A stretch of DNA of 64,000 nt from Amycolatopsis sp. CA-126428 (lineage in GTDB: Bacteria; Actinomycetota; Actinomycetes; Mycobacteriales; Pseudonocardiaceae). The position numbers and the translations under genes are program-made. Position 1 is the first letter of the stretch, and each line of letters starts with the position of its first letter. Shown piece by piece: positions 43,639 through 51,992 of this stretch. A model generated the notes under the pieces. It searched no databases. It was not told the origin of the DNA and saw only the letters and a list, made by a program, of their open reading frames with translations. The stretch covers positions 124,001 to 188,000 of the forward strand of contig NZ_PPHF01000165.1 in the NCBI RefSeq assembly GCF_002904335.1, written 5' to 3'.

Positions 43639-43911
43639 TCATGTCGGAATCCGCGTCTTCGGGGCGGGCTCGGGTTTGAGGTCGCGGTCGCGGCCGAGCT
43701 GCCAGGTCCAGCGCCAGCCGGCCCAGATCGCGACGGCGGAGCCCACCAGGACGAGGACGAAGGCCTGCCCCACCAGCCCGTCGAGCGGGGCGAGCCGCAG
43801 CAGCACCAGCAGCGCCCAGAGCTGGGACGCGGTGAAGGGGATGACGAGACCGGCCGCGTAGACGCCCCGGCGCCAGCGGCTCCGGCCCGGTGCGGTGGTG
43901 TAGGGGTCCAT
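43639..43911 (-). CDS. small two-helix membrane protein
   Basis: 90 residues: a basic N-terminus, then GVYAAGLVIPFTASQLWALLVLL and GQAFVLVLVGSAVAIWAGWRW, and a charged tail. GAGGAGGG precedes ATG 43911. The start is 46 bases from the perfect palindrome at 43958-43985, so it is the probable first target gene of the neighbouring Crp-family regulator. It is coupled to the following membrane protein. Confidence 0.62.
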   Translation of the reverse strand: MDPYTTAPGRSRWRRGVYAAGLVIPFTASQLWALLVLLRLAPLDGLVGQAFVLVLVGSAVAIWAGWRWTWQLGRDRDLKPEPAPKTRIPT

Positions 43912-43957
43912 GAAAGCCCTCCTCTGCCGTGGATCCAGGAAACCTCCGGCTCGCCGG

Positions 43958-43985
43958 GCGTTCTGTGTCAGCTGACACAGAACGC
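43958..43985. promoter_or_regulatory. perfect palindrome, probable Crp-family operator
   Basis: 28 bases that equal their own reverse complement; the core is TGTGTCAGCTGACACA. This fits the Crp/Fnr pattern TGTG-N8-CACA. It lies 5 bases beyond the stop of the Crp gene and upstream of the two small membrane genes. Confidence 0.75.
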
Positions 43986-43990
43986 GGGAT

Positions 43991-44653
43991 TCAGCTCGCC
44001 AGTCGTCGAAGTTCAGCCATGCGGTGGATCGTCACCTGTCTTCTGCCGGTGCTGATCACCCCTCGGCGACGAAGGTCGCGCGTCGCGCGCGCCCAGGACT
44101 CCCGCGAGATCGCCGCGGTCATCGCCAGTTCGGCCTGGGTCGCCGGGACCGCGATCCGGATGTCGTCCCCGCGCGCCACACCGTGCTGGACGGCCAGTTG
44201 CATGAGCTGAGCTGCCACGCGCCGCGCCGCGGCCCCGCCGCCGACGTCCAGCCACTGCCGGCCGACCGAGCGCAGCCGGGCGGAGAGCACGAGCAGCAGC
44301 GCCCAGGAAATCCGCGACCGTGTCCGGCACAGCGAGACGAACCGGTCGCCGGGGATTTCGAGCACGTCGAGGTCGTCGAGCGCCTCGACGGTCGCGGAAC
44401 GCGGCAGGTCGTCGATCGCGGCGAGCTCCCCGATGACGTCACCGGCACTCCGCACGCCGACGACGACGTCACGTCCGTCCGGCGTGCCGTGGACGATCCG
44501 CACGTGCCCGGCCAGCAGCACCAGAACGACGCTGGAGAGGTCGCCTTCCCGGCACACGGTCTGCCCGCGCCGGAAGGAGCGGCGGGTGGCGGACTCCGCC
44601 ACCGCGCGGCGATCGGTCGGGGCCAGTTCGGCCCAGAAGCCCGTCGATTCCAT
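43991..44653 (-). CDS. Crp/Fnr family transcriptional regulator
   Basis: 220 residues. N-terminal cyclic-nucleotide-binding fold: FRRGQTVCREGDLSSVVLVLLAGHVRIV, then DVIGELAAIDDLPRSATVEALDDLDVLEI (the GELA-x-RSA phosphate cassette of cNMP binders is retained). C-terminal winged HTH: VPATQAELAMTAAISRESWARATRDLRRRGVI. AGAGGTGGGGA precedes ATG 44653. It follows the cyclase homologue by 20 bases and is followed by a palindrome of the right type. Confidence 0.88.
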   Translation of the reverse strand: MESTGFWAELAPTDRRAVAESATRRSFRRGQTVCREGDLSSVVLVLLAGHVRIVHGTPDGRDVVVGVRSAGDVIGELAAIDDLPRSATVEALDDLDVLEIPGDRFVSLCRTRSRISWALLLVLSARLRSVGRQWLDVGGGAAARRVAAQLMQLAVQHGVARGDDIRIAVPATQAELAMTAAISRESWARATRDLRRRGVISTGRRQVTIHRMAELRRLAS

Positions 44654-44673
44654 GGTCCCCACCTCTTTTCGTG

Positions 44674-45294
44674 CTACGCGGGCATGTCCTCCTGGCGATG
44701 ACCGGCTTCGGGGACGTGAAGCCACCCGCGGAGCCGCTGGGTGCCGACTTTGATCGGCACCGTCTGGAAGTACGCGGTGTGATCGATCCCCGGGTAGCCG
44801 TGCCGGACGACCGAGCGGTGTATCTCCGGTGAAATCACGAGCACGAGCGGTGCGGCCGTGATACTCAGCTGCCGCCGGAGTTCCCGCGCGTCGACGAAGC
44901 GGCAGACGATGTCGACGTCCTCGCCGTACGGGCCATGGCTGTCGTAGTGCACCTCGCCGGCGTGTACGGCGACCCGGAGCCGGAAGGCGAGCTCCGGATG
45001 GCTCTCGGCGTGCTTGTCCAGCAGCTCTGCCAGAGCCGGGACGACGGTGGTGAGCAGCACCGGCTTCGGAGCCTGGTCGACGGGCCGGATCAGGCACAGT
45101 GCACCGTCACCCCGGTCGACGAAGCCGTCGCGGAACTTCTTGGTGATCCCGCCGGTCAGGAAGGCCTCGTCCAGCAGCTCGAACAGGACGGTGCGGAGCC
45201 GGGCCCTGGCGGGGTTGGTCCGCGTCGTCGAGCCTTCGATGTCGACCGCCACCATGGCCCGGTGGAGGGGAAGGGGCTGTGCTGGAATACTCAT
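44674..45294 (-). CDS. class III nucleotidyl cyclase homologue
   Basis: 206 residues, a single cyclase-like domain without membrane or sensor parts. Metal-binding aspartates are in MVAVDIEGS and DRGDGALCL. The later strand LRVAVHAGEVHYDSHGPYGEDVDIVCRF aligns with the GxxVNxAARL region, but Asn is replaced by Asp while Arg is kept, so activity is uncertain. It is co-directional with a Crp-family regulator 20 bases downstream. It could make, or only bind, a cyclic nucleotide. Confidence 0.75.
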   Translation of the reverse strand: MSIPAQPLPLHRAMVAVDIEGSTTRTNPARARLRTVLFELLDEAFLTGGITKKFRDGFVDRGDGALCLIRPVDQAPKPVLLTTVVPALAELLDKHAESHPELAFRLRVAVHAGEVHYDSHGPYGEDVDIVCRFVDARELRRQLSITAAPLVLVISPEIHRSVVRHGYPGIDHTAYFQTVPIKVGTQRLRGWLHVPEAGHRQEDMPA

Positions 45295-45319
45295 GGCCTG
45301 CTCCTGCCTTCAGATCGAA

Positions 45320-45332
45320 ACTGAAGTTCAGT
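45320..45332. promoter_or_regulatory. short palindrome upstream of the cyclase homologue
   Basis: ACTGAA-G-TTCAGT, arms perfect, 26 bases before the start at 45294. Related half-sites (TTCAGT, ACTGAA) recur to 45510. The intergenic stretch 45295-45529 holds nothing else I can name. Confidence 0.4.
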
Positions 45333-45529
45333 CAAGGAGACTGTAAGGCGTGAAGTACCCCGGATCAACTGAGATGAATCGGTGTTATCTGTTCGGTGCC
45401 AGCAAGTTCTGCTGACCGTAACGTTTCAGTCCCAGGTTCGGCAGGGCGCCGACCAGGGCGGCGGTAACAGGGAGTAGTATTGGCGCCCTCGTCGGGATTA
45501 CTGAAATTTCCTGAAGGGTGGCCCGAGTC

Positions 45530-46600
45530 GTGTCCCCAGTCCACCAGCCGCGGCCTGCGCTCGCCCGCCGTCTGCGCGCCCTGCGCGAGACGCTGTGGCC
45601 CGATGCCGGCATCACCCAGGGCCAGCTCGCCCAGGCGTTCGGCGGGACCAAGCCGCTCAGCATCTCGCTGATCTCGTCGTGGGAGAACACCGAGAAGCCG
45701 GTCGCGCCGCCGACCAAGCGGCTTGAGGCGTACGCGACGCTGTTCGCGACTCGCCGGTCGCTGGACGGCGGCACGCTTCGCGTCCTCCCTGTCGGTCAAC
45801 TGACGGACGAGGAGCAGGCGCGGCGCAAGGGCCTCCTGGAAGAGCTGCTGTGGTTGCGTGAAGGCCGGGAGAACGTCGTGTTGCCCGCCGCGGCGACGGA
45901 CATCTGGACGTTCGAAGCGGATCAGAACATCACGATCGTCTGCGCCCGGCTCCCGGAGAAGTACCGGCAGCACCTGTCCTACGCGGACCCGGAGAGTGCC
46001 GACTTCGTCTCCCTGTACACCTACGCCGACCCGGACGCGCTGATCGAGCTGTTCGGGCACATCCGCTCGCGCAACCCGGACAACAACGTCAAGTTCTGCA
46101 CCAGCGAGGAGCTGGTGGCGGACGACTTCACCAGCCACCTCGTCCTGCTCGGCGGCGTCGACTTCAACTCGGTGACCCGGACCGTGATCGAACGGGTGAA
46201 GCTTCCGGTGAAGCAGGTCGCCCGAAAGGCGGACGCCGAGCACGGCGGGTTTCTGGTGGAGGAAAACGGCGACCCGAAGCTGTTCGAACCCAAGCTCGAC
46301 AGCCAGGAGCACCTGTTGGAGGACGTCGCTCACTTCTACCGCGGCGAAAGTCCGTTCAACCGAAAGCGCACTGTGACCGTGTGCAATGGTATGTACGGTC
46401 GTGGCACTCTCGGAGCGGTCCGCGCGCTGACGGACGCGCGGTTCCGCGACCGGAACATCGCGTACGTGCAAGGCCGATTCGGCGATGTGGAATCCTTCAG
46501 CATCATCAGCCGCGTACCTGTCGTCGGGGGACAGGGGCTGACCCCCGACTGGACCCTCGAGGAGAACCGGTTGCACGAGTGGCCCGAGGCTGCCGAGTGA
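45530..46600 (+). CDS. XRE-type HTH protein with large C-terminal sensing domain
   Basis: 356 residues from GTG 45530; GTG 45518 is in frame but lies directly against the GAAGGG ribosome site. N-terminal HTH: LARRLRALRETLWPDAGITQGQLAQAFGG, SLISSWENTEKP. The C-terminal 230 residues (ATDIWTFEADQNITIVCARLP, DADALIE-like YADPDALIELFGHIRSRNP, LVLLGGVDFNSVTRTVIER, KRTVTVCNGMYGRGTLGAVRAL) resemble a Rossmann-like ligand or ADP-ribose-handling domain seen behind HTHs in actinomycetes. It overlaps the next gene by 4 bases (GTGA). Confidence 0.68.
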   Translation: MSPVHQPRPALARRLRALRETLWPDAGITQGQLAQAFGGTKPLSISLISSWENTEKPVAPPTKRLEAYATLFATRRSLDGGTLRVLPVGQLTDEEQARRKGLLEELLWLREGRENVVLPAAATDIWTFEADQNITIVCARLPEKYRQHLSYADPESADFVSLYTYADPDALIELFGHIRSRNPDNNVKFCTSEELVADDFTSHLVLLGGVDFNSVTRTVIERVKLPVKQVARKADAEHGGFLVEENGDPKLFEPKLDSQEHLLEDVAHFYRGESPFNRKRTVTVCNGMYGRGTLGAVRALTDARFRDRNIAYVQGRFGDVESFSIISRVPVVGGQGLTPDWTLEENRLHEWPEAAE

Positions 46601-47805
46601 ACCCGCGGCAGCACGAGTCGCACCAGGACCTCCTGGCGCACTTCGACACCGAGGACGTCTCCGGCGCGACGATGGACGCGATCATCGTGCCCACCGCGCG
46701 CCCGCCGGCCTACCTCCGGCAGGCCATCGCCGCGGCCAAGGACCGCGACGTCCTGCTGCTCTTCCTGTGCAGCAAGCACTCGACCATCTCCGGGGCGGTC
46801 TTGGAGGCGAAGAACGCCGGAGTCCGCGCCCTCGCCATCGACACCGACCTGCTGAACCCCGGGCTGGTGCCGGAGTTCGCCACCGACAAGGTCGTGCGCT
46901 TCACCCGGTTCCGGCGGCAGACCGATACCAGCTTCAAGCGGAACCTGGCGCTGCTGGTCGCGGTGCTCGCCGGCTGGAAACGGATCCTCTTCCTCGACGA
47001 CGACATCAAGCTGCCCTACCCCGCGGACCTCGGCGTCGCGGCCGGTCTGCTCGACGAATACTCGGTCGTCGGTCTGGCCAACGCGGGCATGCCGGACAAC
47101 TCCGTCGTGTGCCACGCGATCCGGGACGCCGGCCGGAAGCAGGACACCTTCATCGGTGGTGGCGCTCTCGCAGTGGGAGAGGCGGCCTTCAGTTCGTTCT
47201 TCCCCAACATCTACAACGAAGACTGGTTCTTCCTCTTGGACGGCATGAAACTGCGGCCGTCCGCGATCACGGGCACGGCGGTCCAGAAGCCCTACGACCC
47301 CTACCGGGACGTCCGGCGCGCCCGCGGTGAGGAACTGGGCGACACCTTGGCCGAAGGCGTCTTCGGTTTGCTCGACAACCACCTCGGCTTGGCGCATGCC
47401 GACGAGGCCTACTGGGAAGCCTTCCTCGCCGATCGCCGTCGGATCATCCGGGACACCATCAAGCTGGTGCAGGGGTCGCCGATCGAGAAGGGTCAACAGG
47501 CTCGGATGGTCGATTCTCTGCGGGCGGCGGTTGGCCGCAGCGAGCTGATCACGCCGGAGCTGTGTGTGCGGTACCTCCGAGCCTGGCAGCAGGACTGCGT
47601 GCGCTGGCGGCAACGGGTGACCGACCTCCGGCGTGACCATCACGGCGGTTCGGGTGTCGAGCACGCCATCGCCGCGCTGGGCATTCCGCTGTTGGCTCAG
47701 GCCGGGGGCGACGGCCGGGTCAGCACGGCGGTGAAGCGGCGATCCGCGTCCACCTCGGTCCGCGGCACGGGGGTGATGGGCACCAGGTCCTTGACCAGCA
47801 CGTGA
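46597..47805 (+). CDS. glycosyltransferase-like protein
   Basis: 402 residues. A GT-A-like core is suggested by DVLLLFLCSKHST, then AGWKRILFLDDDIKLPYPADL (DxD metal motif), IGGGALAVG, and YNEDWFFLLDGMKLRPSAITG (the ED acceptor or base motif). No membrane segment. The start overlaps the XRE gene stop, so both are co-expressed. The last 36 codons overlap the convergent GNAT gene on the other strand; the true end of the ancestral protein may be near GIPLLAQAGG. Substrates unknown. Confidence 0.68.
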   Translation: MNPRQHESHQDLLAHFDTEDVSGATMDAIIVPTARPPAYLRQAIAAAKDRDVLLLFLCSKHSTISGAVLEAKNAGVRALAIDTDLLNPGLVPEFATDKVVRFTRFRRQTDTSFKRNLALLVAVLAGWKRILFLDDDIKLPYPADLGVAAGLLDEYSVVGLANAGMPDNSVVCHAIRDAGRKQDTFIGGGALAVGEAAFSSFFPNIYNEDWFFLLDGMKLRPSAITGTAVQKPYDPYRDVRRARGEELGDTLAEGVFGLLDNHLGLAHADEAYWEAFLADRRRIIRDTIKLVQGSPIEKGQQARMVDSLRAAVGRSELITPELCVRYLRAWQQDCVRWRQRVTDLRRDHHGGSGVEHAIAALGIPLLAQAGGDGRVSTAVKRRSASTSVRGTGVMGTRSLTST

Positions 47806-48278
47806 CACACCTCCTTCTCGCTCACGACCGTGCCGTCCGGTGAGGTCACCGCGGCCAAGCAGGTGACCTTGTCGTGGCCCCAGTCGCGATAACCGAGGTC
47901 GTCGTACAGGCGGGCGGCGTCGTGGTTGTCCGTCCGTACCGCCAGCGCGACCCTGTAGTGCCCCTTCGCGAGAAGATGACGCTCGGCCTCGCGAACCAGA
48001 GCCGTGCCGACGCCGTTCCTTCGCAGGTCCTTATGGACTTCCAGGTTCATGATCAGGGGGACGTGGGGCAGATGGTCGCGGATGGGCTGTTCTTCCGCCT
48101 CCTCCATCCACAGGTAGACGACTCCGGCGGGCCGGGAACCCAGCCAGCCCAGAAACAGCACACCGTCCTTATTCAGCTGTCGTTTGTGGCGATCGTCGAA
48201 GAAAGCGCGGTCGCGCAGCACCTTGGCGAACGATTCCAGGTCTGCCGATGTGGCCGGCCGTACGGAGCGCTCGGTCAT
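47697..48278 (-). CDS. GNAT family N-acetyltransferase
   Basis: 193 residues. Acetyl-CoA-binding motif A is VPLIMNLEVHKDLRRNGVGTALVREAERHLLAKG, followed by VRTDNHDAARLYDDLGYRDWG. It resembles ribosomal-protein or amine acetyltransferases; the acceptor is unknown. Its 3' end lies antisense to the last 109 bases of the glycosyltransferase-like gene. Confidence 0.82.
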   Translation of the reverse strand: MTERSVRPATSADLESFAKVLRDRAFFDDRHKRQLNKDGVLFLGWLGSRPAGVVYLWMEEAEEQPIRDHLPHVPLIMNLEVHKDLRRNGVGTALVREAERHLLAKGHYRVALAVRTDNHDAARLYDDLGYRDWGHDKVTCLAAVTSPDGTVVSEKEVCHVLVKDLVPITPVPRTEVDADRRFTAVLTRPSPPA

Positions 48279-48386
48279 CAGCAGGAACTCCTGTTCGCCT
48301 GGGCACCACCAGTGTGCCGGAGTTAGCCGGTTCTTGACCAGGTTGCCCGGGCCCGGACCGGCGTCACACCCTGCTTTCGTCGTGTC

Positions 48387-50264
48387 TCAGACGGTCGCAG
48401 TCAGGTCGTAGATCGTTACGCCGTCCACAGTAGACGCCTGATACCGCGAAGCAACCCAATCGGCGATCTGCTGGGCCGCGTCCGAACCGCTGTTGCCCTG
48501 CATCGACATACCCTCACCCAGGAAGTAGTGGATCTGCCCACTCGCCACGTACTCCTGAAACTGCGCCAGCGTCGGGTACGGATCCGTTCCGTTGAACCCG
48601 CCCACCGCCATCACCGGCGCACCACTGGCCAGCTGGTAGCCCGCTGCGGCGTTCGACAGCACCGTAGCCGCCGTCCAGGTGTAGCGAGAGGCGTCCTGCC
48701 GGAGCAACGTCGTGAGCGAAGCGCCCGGCATTGTCGTCGAAAGCAGCGAACCCGGGCCGCCACCACGACCGCCGCCGAAGCCGCCTGGGCCGCCGAAACC
48801 ACGGCCGCCGCCGAGGCCGGATGATGGTCCGGCCGAGGGGATTGCTCCGCTGTGCGTCACCGCCGCCGTGGCCAGGGTGTACGCCCCGGTGCCGGACAGC
48901 GCCACCACCAGCGAAAATACCGCCACGAAAGAAGCCGCCCCGCGGGTCAGGTGGGGTGCGAAGAACAGCGCCACCGCCGACAGCAGGCCGGCCACCAGCA
49001 CCGTCGGGGCCAGCCACGGCTGCCACGACGACCCCGAAAGCAGCAGGTACGTCGTCAGGGCCGTCAACGCCACCCCGCCGCTCAGCAGCCCGGACGCCGC
49101 GGGGCGCGAGCGCAGGCGCCACAGCTGGACCGCCGCCGTTCCGACCAGCGCCGCCACCGCCGGGGCCAGCGCCACCGTGTAATACGGGTGGATGATGCCG
49201 CCCATGTAGCTGAACACCAGCGCCGTCACCAGCAGCCAGCCGCCCCACAACAGCAGCGCTGCCCGGGAGGGGTCCGTGCGCGGGGCGCGGCGGGTGAACC
49301 ACAGCCCCGCTCCCAGCGCCAGCAGCGCCGCCGGCAGCAGCCAGGCGATGCCGCCCGCCATCTCGCTGCCGAACAGCCTCGTGAGGCCCGTCGAACCCCA
49401 GCCGCGGCCGGCGCCGCCGCCGACGCTGCCCACCTCGTTGCCCGTGATGCGGCCGAAACCGTTGTACCCGAAGATCAATTCCCACAGCGAATTCGTCTGC
49501 GAGCCGCCGATGTACGGCCGCGACGCCGCCGGCCACAACGCGACCACCGCCAGGTACCAGCCCGCCGCCACCAGCACCGAGACCAGCGCTCCGAGCAGGT
49601 GCAGCAGCCGCTTGCCCAGGGACACGGGGGCGGCGACCAGGTAAGCGACACCGAACGCGGGCAGCACCAGGAACGCCTGCAGCATCTTCGCCAGGAACCC
49701 GAAACCGACCGCGACGCCGGCCAGCGCGAGCCAGCGCGGGCTCGCCTTCTCGCACGCGCGCACCACGCAGTACGCGCCCGCCACCAGGAGCAGCACCAGC
49801 AGCGCGTCGGGGTTGTTGAACCGGAACATCAGTGCCGCGACGGGGGTCAGGGCCAGCACCAGGCCCGCGACGAGCCCGGCCGCCGGGCCGGACGAGCGGC
49901 GGACGGCCGCGTACAGCAGCCACACCGAGCCCACGCCCATCAGGGCCTGCGGCACCAGGATGCTCCACGCGTTCACGCCGAACAGCCGCGCCGACAGGCT
50001 TATCACCCAGAGCGCGGCCGGGGTCTTGTCGACGGTGATCGCGTTCGCCGCGTCGCTGGAGCCGAAGAACAGCGCCTTCCAGCTCTGCGAGCCCGCCTGC
50101 GCCGCCGCGGAGTAGAACGCGTTGGCCCAGCCGGAGGCGCTCAGGCCCCACAGGTAGAGCACCGCGGTGCCGAGCAGGAGGGCGGCCAACGCGGGCCGGT
50201 GCCACGAACGGCGACCGGGAGCTGGAGGGGTCACGACGGTTTCGCGTGACGCGAGAGCGGTCAT
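48387..50264 (-). CDS. GT39-type membrane glycosyltransferase (second copy)
   Basis: 625 residues, a clear paralogue of the enzyme at 36005: SGWANAFYSAAAQAG, ITVDKTPAALW, MFRFNNPDALLVLLLVAGAYCVVRA, RPYIGGSQTNSLWELIFGYNGFGRI. Gly-rich stretches (GGGAGRGWG, GGGRGFGGPGGFGGGRGGG) and a soluble C-terminal domain follow. It is predicted to transfer a lipid-linked sugar outside the membrane. It starts 4 bases after a histidine kinase gene and is co-transcribed with it. Unlike the first copy it has no GT2 partner. Confidence 0.87.
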   Translation of the reverse strand: MTALASRETVVTPPAPGRRSWHRPALAALLLGTAVLYLWGLSASGWANAFYSAAAQAGSQSWKALFFGSSDAANAITVDKTPAALWVISLSARLFGVNAWSILVPQALMGVGSVWLLYAAVRRSSGPAAGLVAGLVLALTPVAALMFRFNNPDALLVLLLVAGAYCVVRACEKASPRWLALAGVAVGFGFLAKMLQAFLVLPAFGVAYLVAAPVSLGKRLLHLLGALVSVLVAAGWYLAVVALWPAASRPYIGGSQTNSLWELIFGYNGFGRITGNEVGSVGGGAGRGWGSTGLTRLFGSEMAGGIAWLLPAALLALGAGLWFTRRAPRTDPSRAALLLWGGWLLVTALVFSYMGGIIHPYYTVALAPAVAALVGTAAVQLWRLRSRPAASGLLSGGVALTALTTYLLLSGSSWQPWLAPTVLVAGLLSAVALFFAPHLTRGAASFVAVFSLVVALSGTGAYTLATAAVTHSGAIPSAGPSSGLGGGRGFGGPGGFGGGRGGGPGSLLSTTMPGASLTTLLRQDASRYTWTAATVLSNAAAGYQLASGAPVMAVGGFNGTDPYPTLAQFQEYVASGQIHYFLGEGMSMQGNSGSDAAQQIADWVASRYQASTVDGVTIYDLTATV

Positions 50265-50268
50265 GAGC

Positions 50269-51804
50269 TCAGCTTGCGGTGTCCAGCTGGGGCCGGGTTG
50301 TGCCGGACCTGTGCACGCGCTGTGCGGGCACAGCCACGGGGAGCCGCACCGCGAACTCCGTCCGGCCGGGCCGGCTGTGCGCCTCGATGGAGCCGTGGTG
50401 GGCGACGACGACGGCGGCGGCGATCGCCATCCCCAGCCCGGTGCTGCCGGCGTGGCGGGAGCGCGACGAGTCACCGCGGGCGAACCGCTCGAAGACGTCC
50501 GGCAGCAGGTCCGGTGCGATGCCGGGGCCGTCGTCGGTCACCGTGAGCACGGCGCTGCCGTCAGCCGAGCGGGCCAGCGCCGTCACCACCGTGGTGCCCG
50601 GCGGGGTGTGCGTGCGGGCGTTGGCCAGCAGGTTCGCCAGCACCTGGTGCAGGCGCTGGACGTCGCCGAACACGAGCACCGGGTCCGGCGGCAGCTCGAG
50701 CAGCCACCGGTGCCCGGGCCCGGCGACCCGGGCGTCCCCGACCGCGTCGGCGACCAGCCTGGTGAGGTCGACGTCGCGCGCGTCCAGGGGACGGCCCGCG
50801 TCGAGCCGGGCGAGCAGCAGCAGGTCCTCGACCAGCGCCGTCATCCGGACGGATTCGGACTGGATCCGGTCCATCGAGTGCGCGACGTCCGGCGGCACCA
50901 GCGCGCTGCCGCGGGCGGCCAGCTCGGCGTACCCGCGGATCGCGGCCAGCGGCGTGCGCAGCTCGTGGCTGGCGTCCGCGACGAACTGCCGGGCCCGGAT
51001 TTCGCTGTCGTGCCGCGCTTCGAGGGCCTGGGCGACGTGGCCGAGCATCAGGTTCAGCGCGGAGCCGACCTGGCCGACCTCGGTCCGCGGGTCGGTGTCG
51101 GCCTCCGGGACGCGGATGGACAGCGCCACCTGGCCGCGGTCGAGCGGCAGCTCGCTGACGCGGCCGGCGGTGGCCGCGACGCGGTCGAGCGGGCGCAGCG
51201 TGCGGCGGACCGCGAAGGCACCGAGGAGGGCCGCGCCGAGCACGCCCGCGGCGGCCACGCCGAACAGGATCAGCCCGACGGTGAGCAGGGTGTCGTTGAC
51301 CGGCTTCATCGGCAGGCCGGTCACCACGACGTCGGACGTCCCGGGAACCCGCAGCGCCATCAGGCGGTACTCGCCGAGGTCGTCGAAGGACAGCGTGTGC
51401 GGCTCGCCGTCGGTGGGCACCGAGAGCATGCGGGCCTGCTGGTCCGCGCTCAGTTCGAGCCGGCCGCCGTGCTCGGAGATGCTGTCGTCGTGGACGAGCC
51501 GCCGGCCCGAGAAGGTGGCGCTCACCGTGCCGACGTTCTGCCCGAGCGGGTGCTGGCCCAGGCTCTCCGGCGGCGGACCGCCGTCCGGCGGCCGGACGTT
51601 GCTCGCGAAGACCAGGGAGCGGTTCGCCGCGGCCGAGAGCTGCTGGTCGATCTGGCGGGTGAGGAACACGTCGAGCGCGAACTCGCTGACCACCCCGATG
51701 ATCAGGCACACCACGGTGAGCAGCACGACCACCGAGCCGGTCAGCTTCGCGCGCAGCGAAAGGCGCCCCCGGCGGGGGCGGGACGGGATGGTTCGCGCGG
51801 CCAT
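50269..51804 (-). CDS. HAMP-domain sensor histidine kinase
   Basis: 511 residues. Helix 1 (LTGSVVVLLTVVCLIIGVVSEFAL), an extracytoplasmic sensor of about 130 residues, helix 2 (LILFGVAAAGVLGAALLGAFAV), a HAMP linker (RRTLRPLDRVAATAGRVSELPL), the phosphoacceptor H-box ADASHELRTPLAAIRGYAEL, and ATPase motifs LANLLANARTH, DDGPGIAPDLL, STGLGMAIAAAVV. All catalytic parts are present. No response regulator gene adjoins it, which is unusual for this CcsS-like type. The TGTG array upstream may be bound by the missing partner. Confidence 0.9.
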   Translation of the reverse strand: MAARTIPSRPRRGRLSLRAKLTGSVVVLLTVVCLIIGVVSEFALDVFLTRQIDQQLSAAANRSLVFASNVRPPDGGPPPESLGQHPLGQNVGTVSATFSGRRLVHDDSISEHGGRLELSADQQARMLSVPTDGEPHTLSFDDLGEYRLMALRVPGTSDVVVTGLPMKPVNDTLLTVGLILFGVAAAGVLGAALLGAFAVRRTLRPLDRVAATAGRVSELPLDRGQVALSIRVPEADTDPRTEVGQVGSALNLMLGHVAQALEARHDSEIRARQFVADASHELRTPLAAIRGYAELAARGSALVPPDVAHSMDRIQSESVRMTALVEDLLLLARLDAGRPLDARDVDLTRLVADAVGDARVAGPGHRWLLELPPDPVLVFGDVQRLHQVLANLLANARTHTPPGTTVVTALARSADGSAVLTVTDDGPGIAPDLLPDVFERFARGDSSRSRHAGSTGLGMAIAAAVVVAHHGSIEAHSRPGRTEFAVRLPVAVPAQRVHRSGTTRPQLDTAS

Positions 51805-51827
51805 GGAGCCAGCGTCCGTCCGTGCCG

Positions 51828-51946
51828 TGTGTGCGGGTTGTGTGCTGCCTGTGAGGCGGCTGTGGGGTGACCGGCCCGTCGCCGATGTCCGGTTCCTCCG
51901 GTCACAGGAACGGCTGACGGCAGGCACAGTGCGCACACAGCGAGGG
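51828..51946. promoter_or_regulatory. phased TGTG / CACA arrays between divergent genes
   Basis: TGTG occurs at 51828, 51839, 51850 and 51861, exactly 11 bases apart. On the other half, CACA occurs at 51903, 51925 and 51936 with CTGA in the 51914 slot, again in 11-base register (units such as CACAGGAACGG and CACAGTGCGCA). The arrays lie between the kinase start (51804) and the gene at 51993. Confidence 0.65.
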
Positions 51947-51992
51947 GCTCCACCGTGGATCGCACCGAAGGACCACGTGAAGGAGCACCACC

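Noticed and set aside
43525..43642. Separate 38-residue membrane peptide before the 43019-43528 gene
   Set aside because: There is no stop codon between it and that gene; it is either an alternative N-terminus or untranslated, and is described there.
43958..43985. The perfect palindrome as a terminator
   Set aside because: It has no loop and no T-run, and the TGTG-N8-CACA pattern next to a Crp gene favours an operator, though termination cannot be excluded.
50290..50340. CTGTG repeats near 50,300 as further response-regulator sites
   Set aside because: They lie inside the kinase coding region and are not in an 11-base register.
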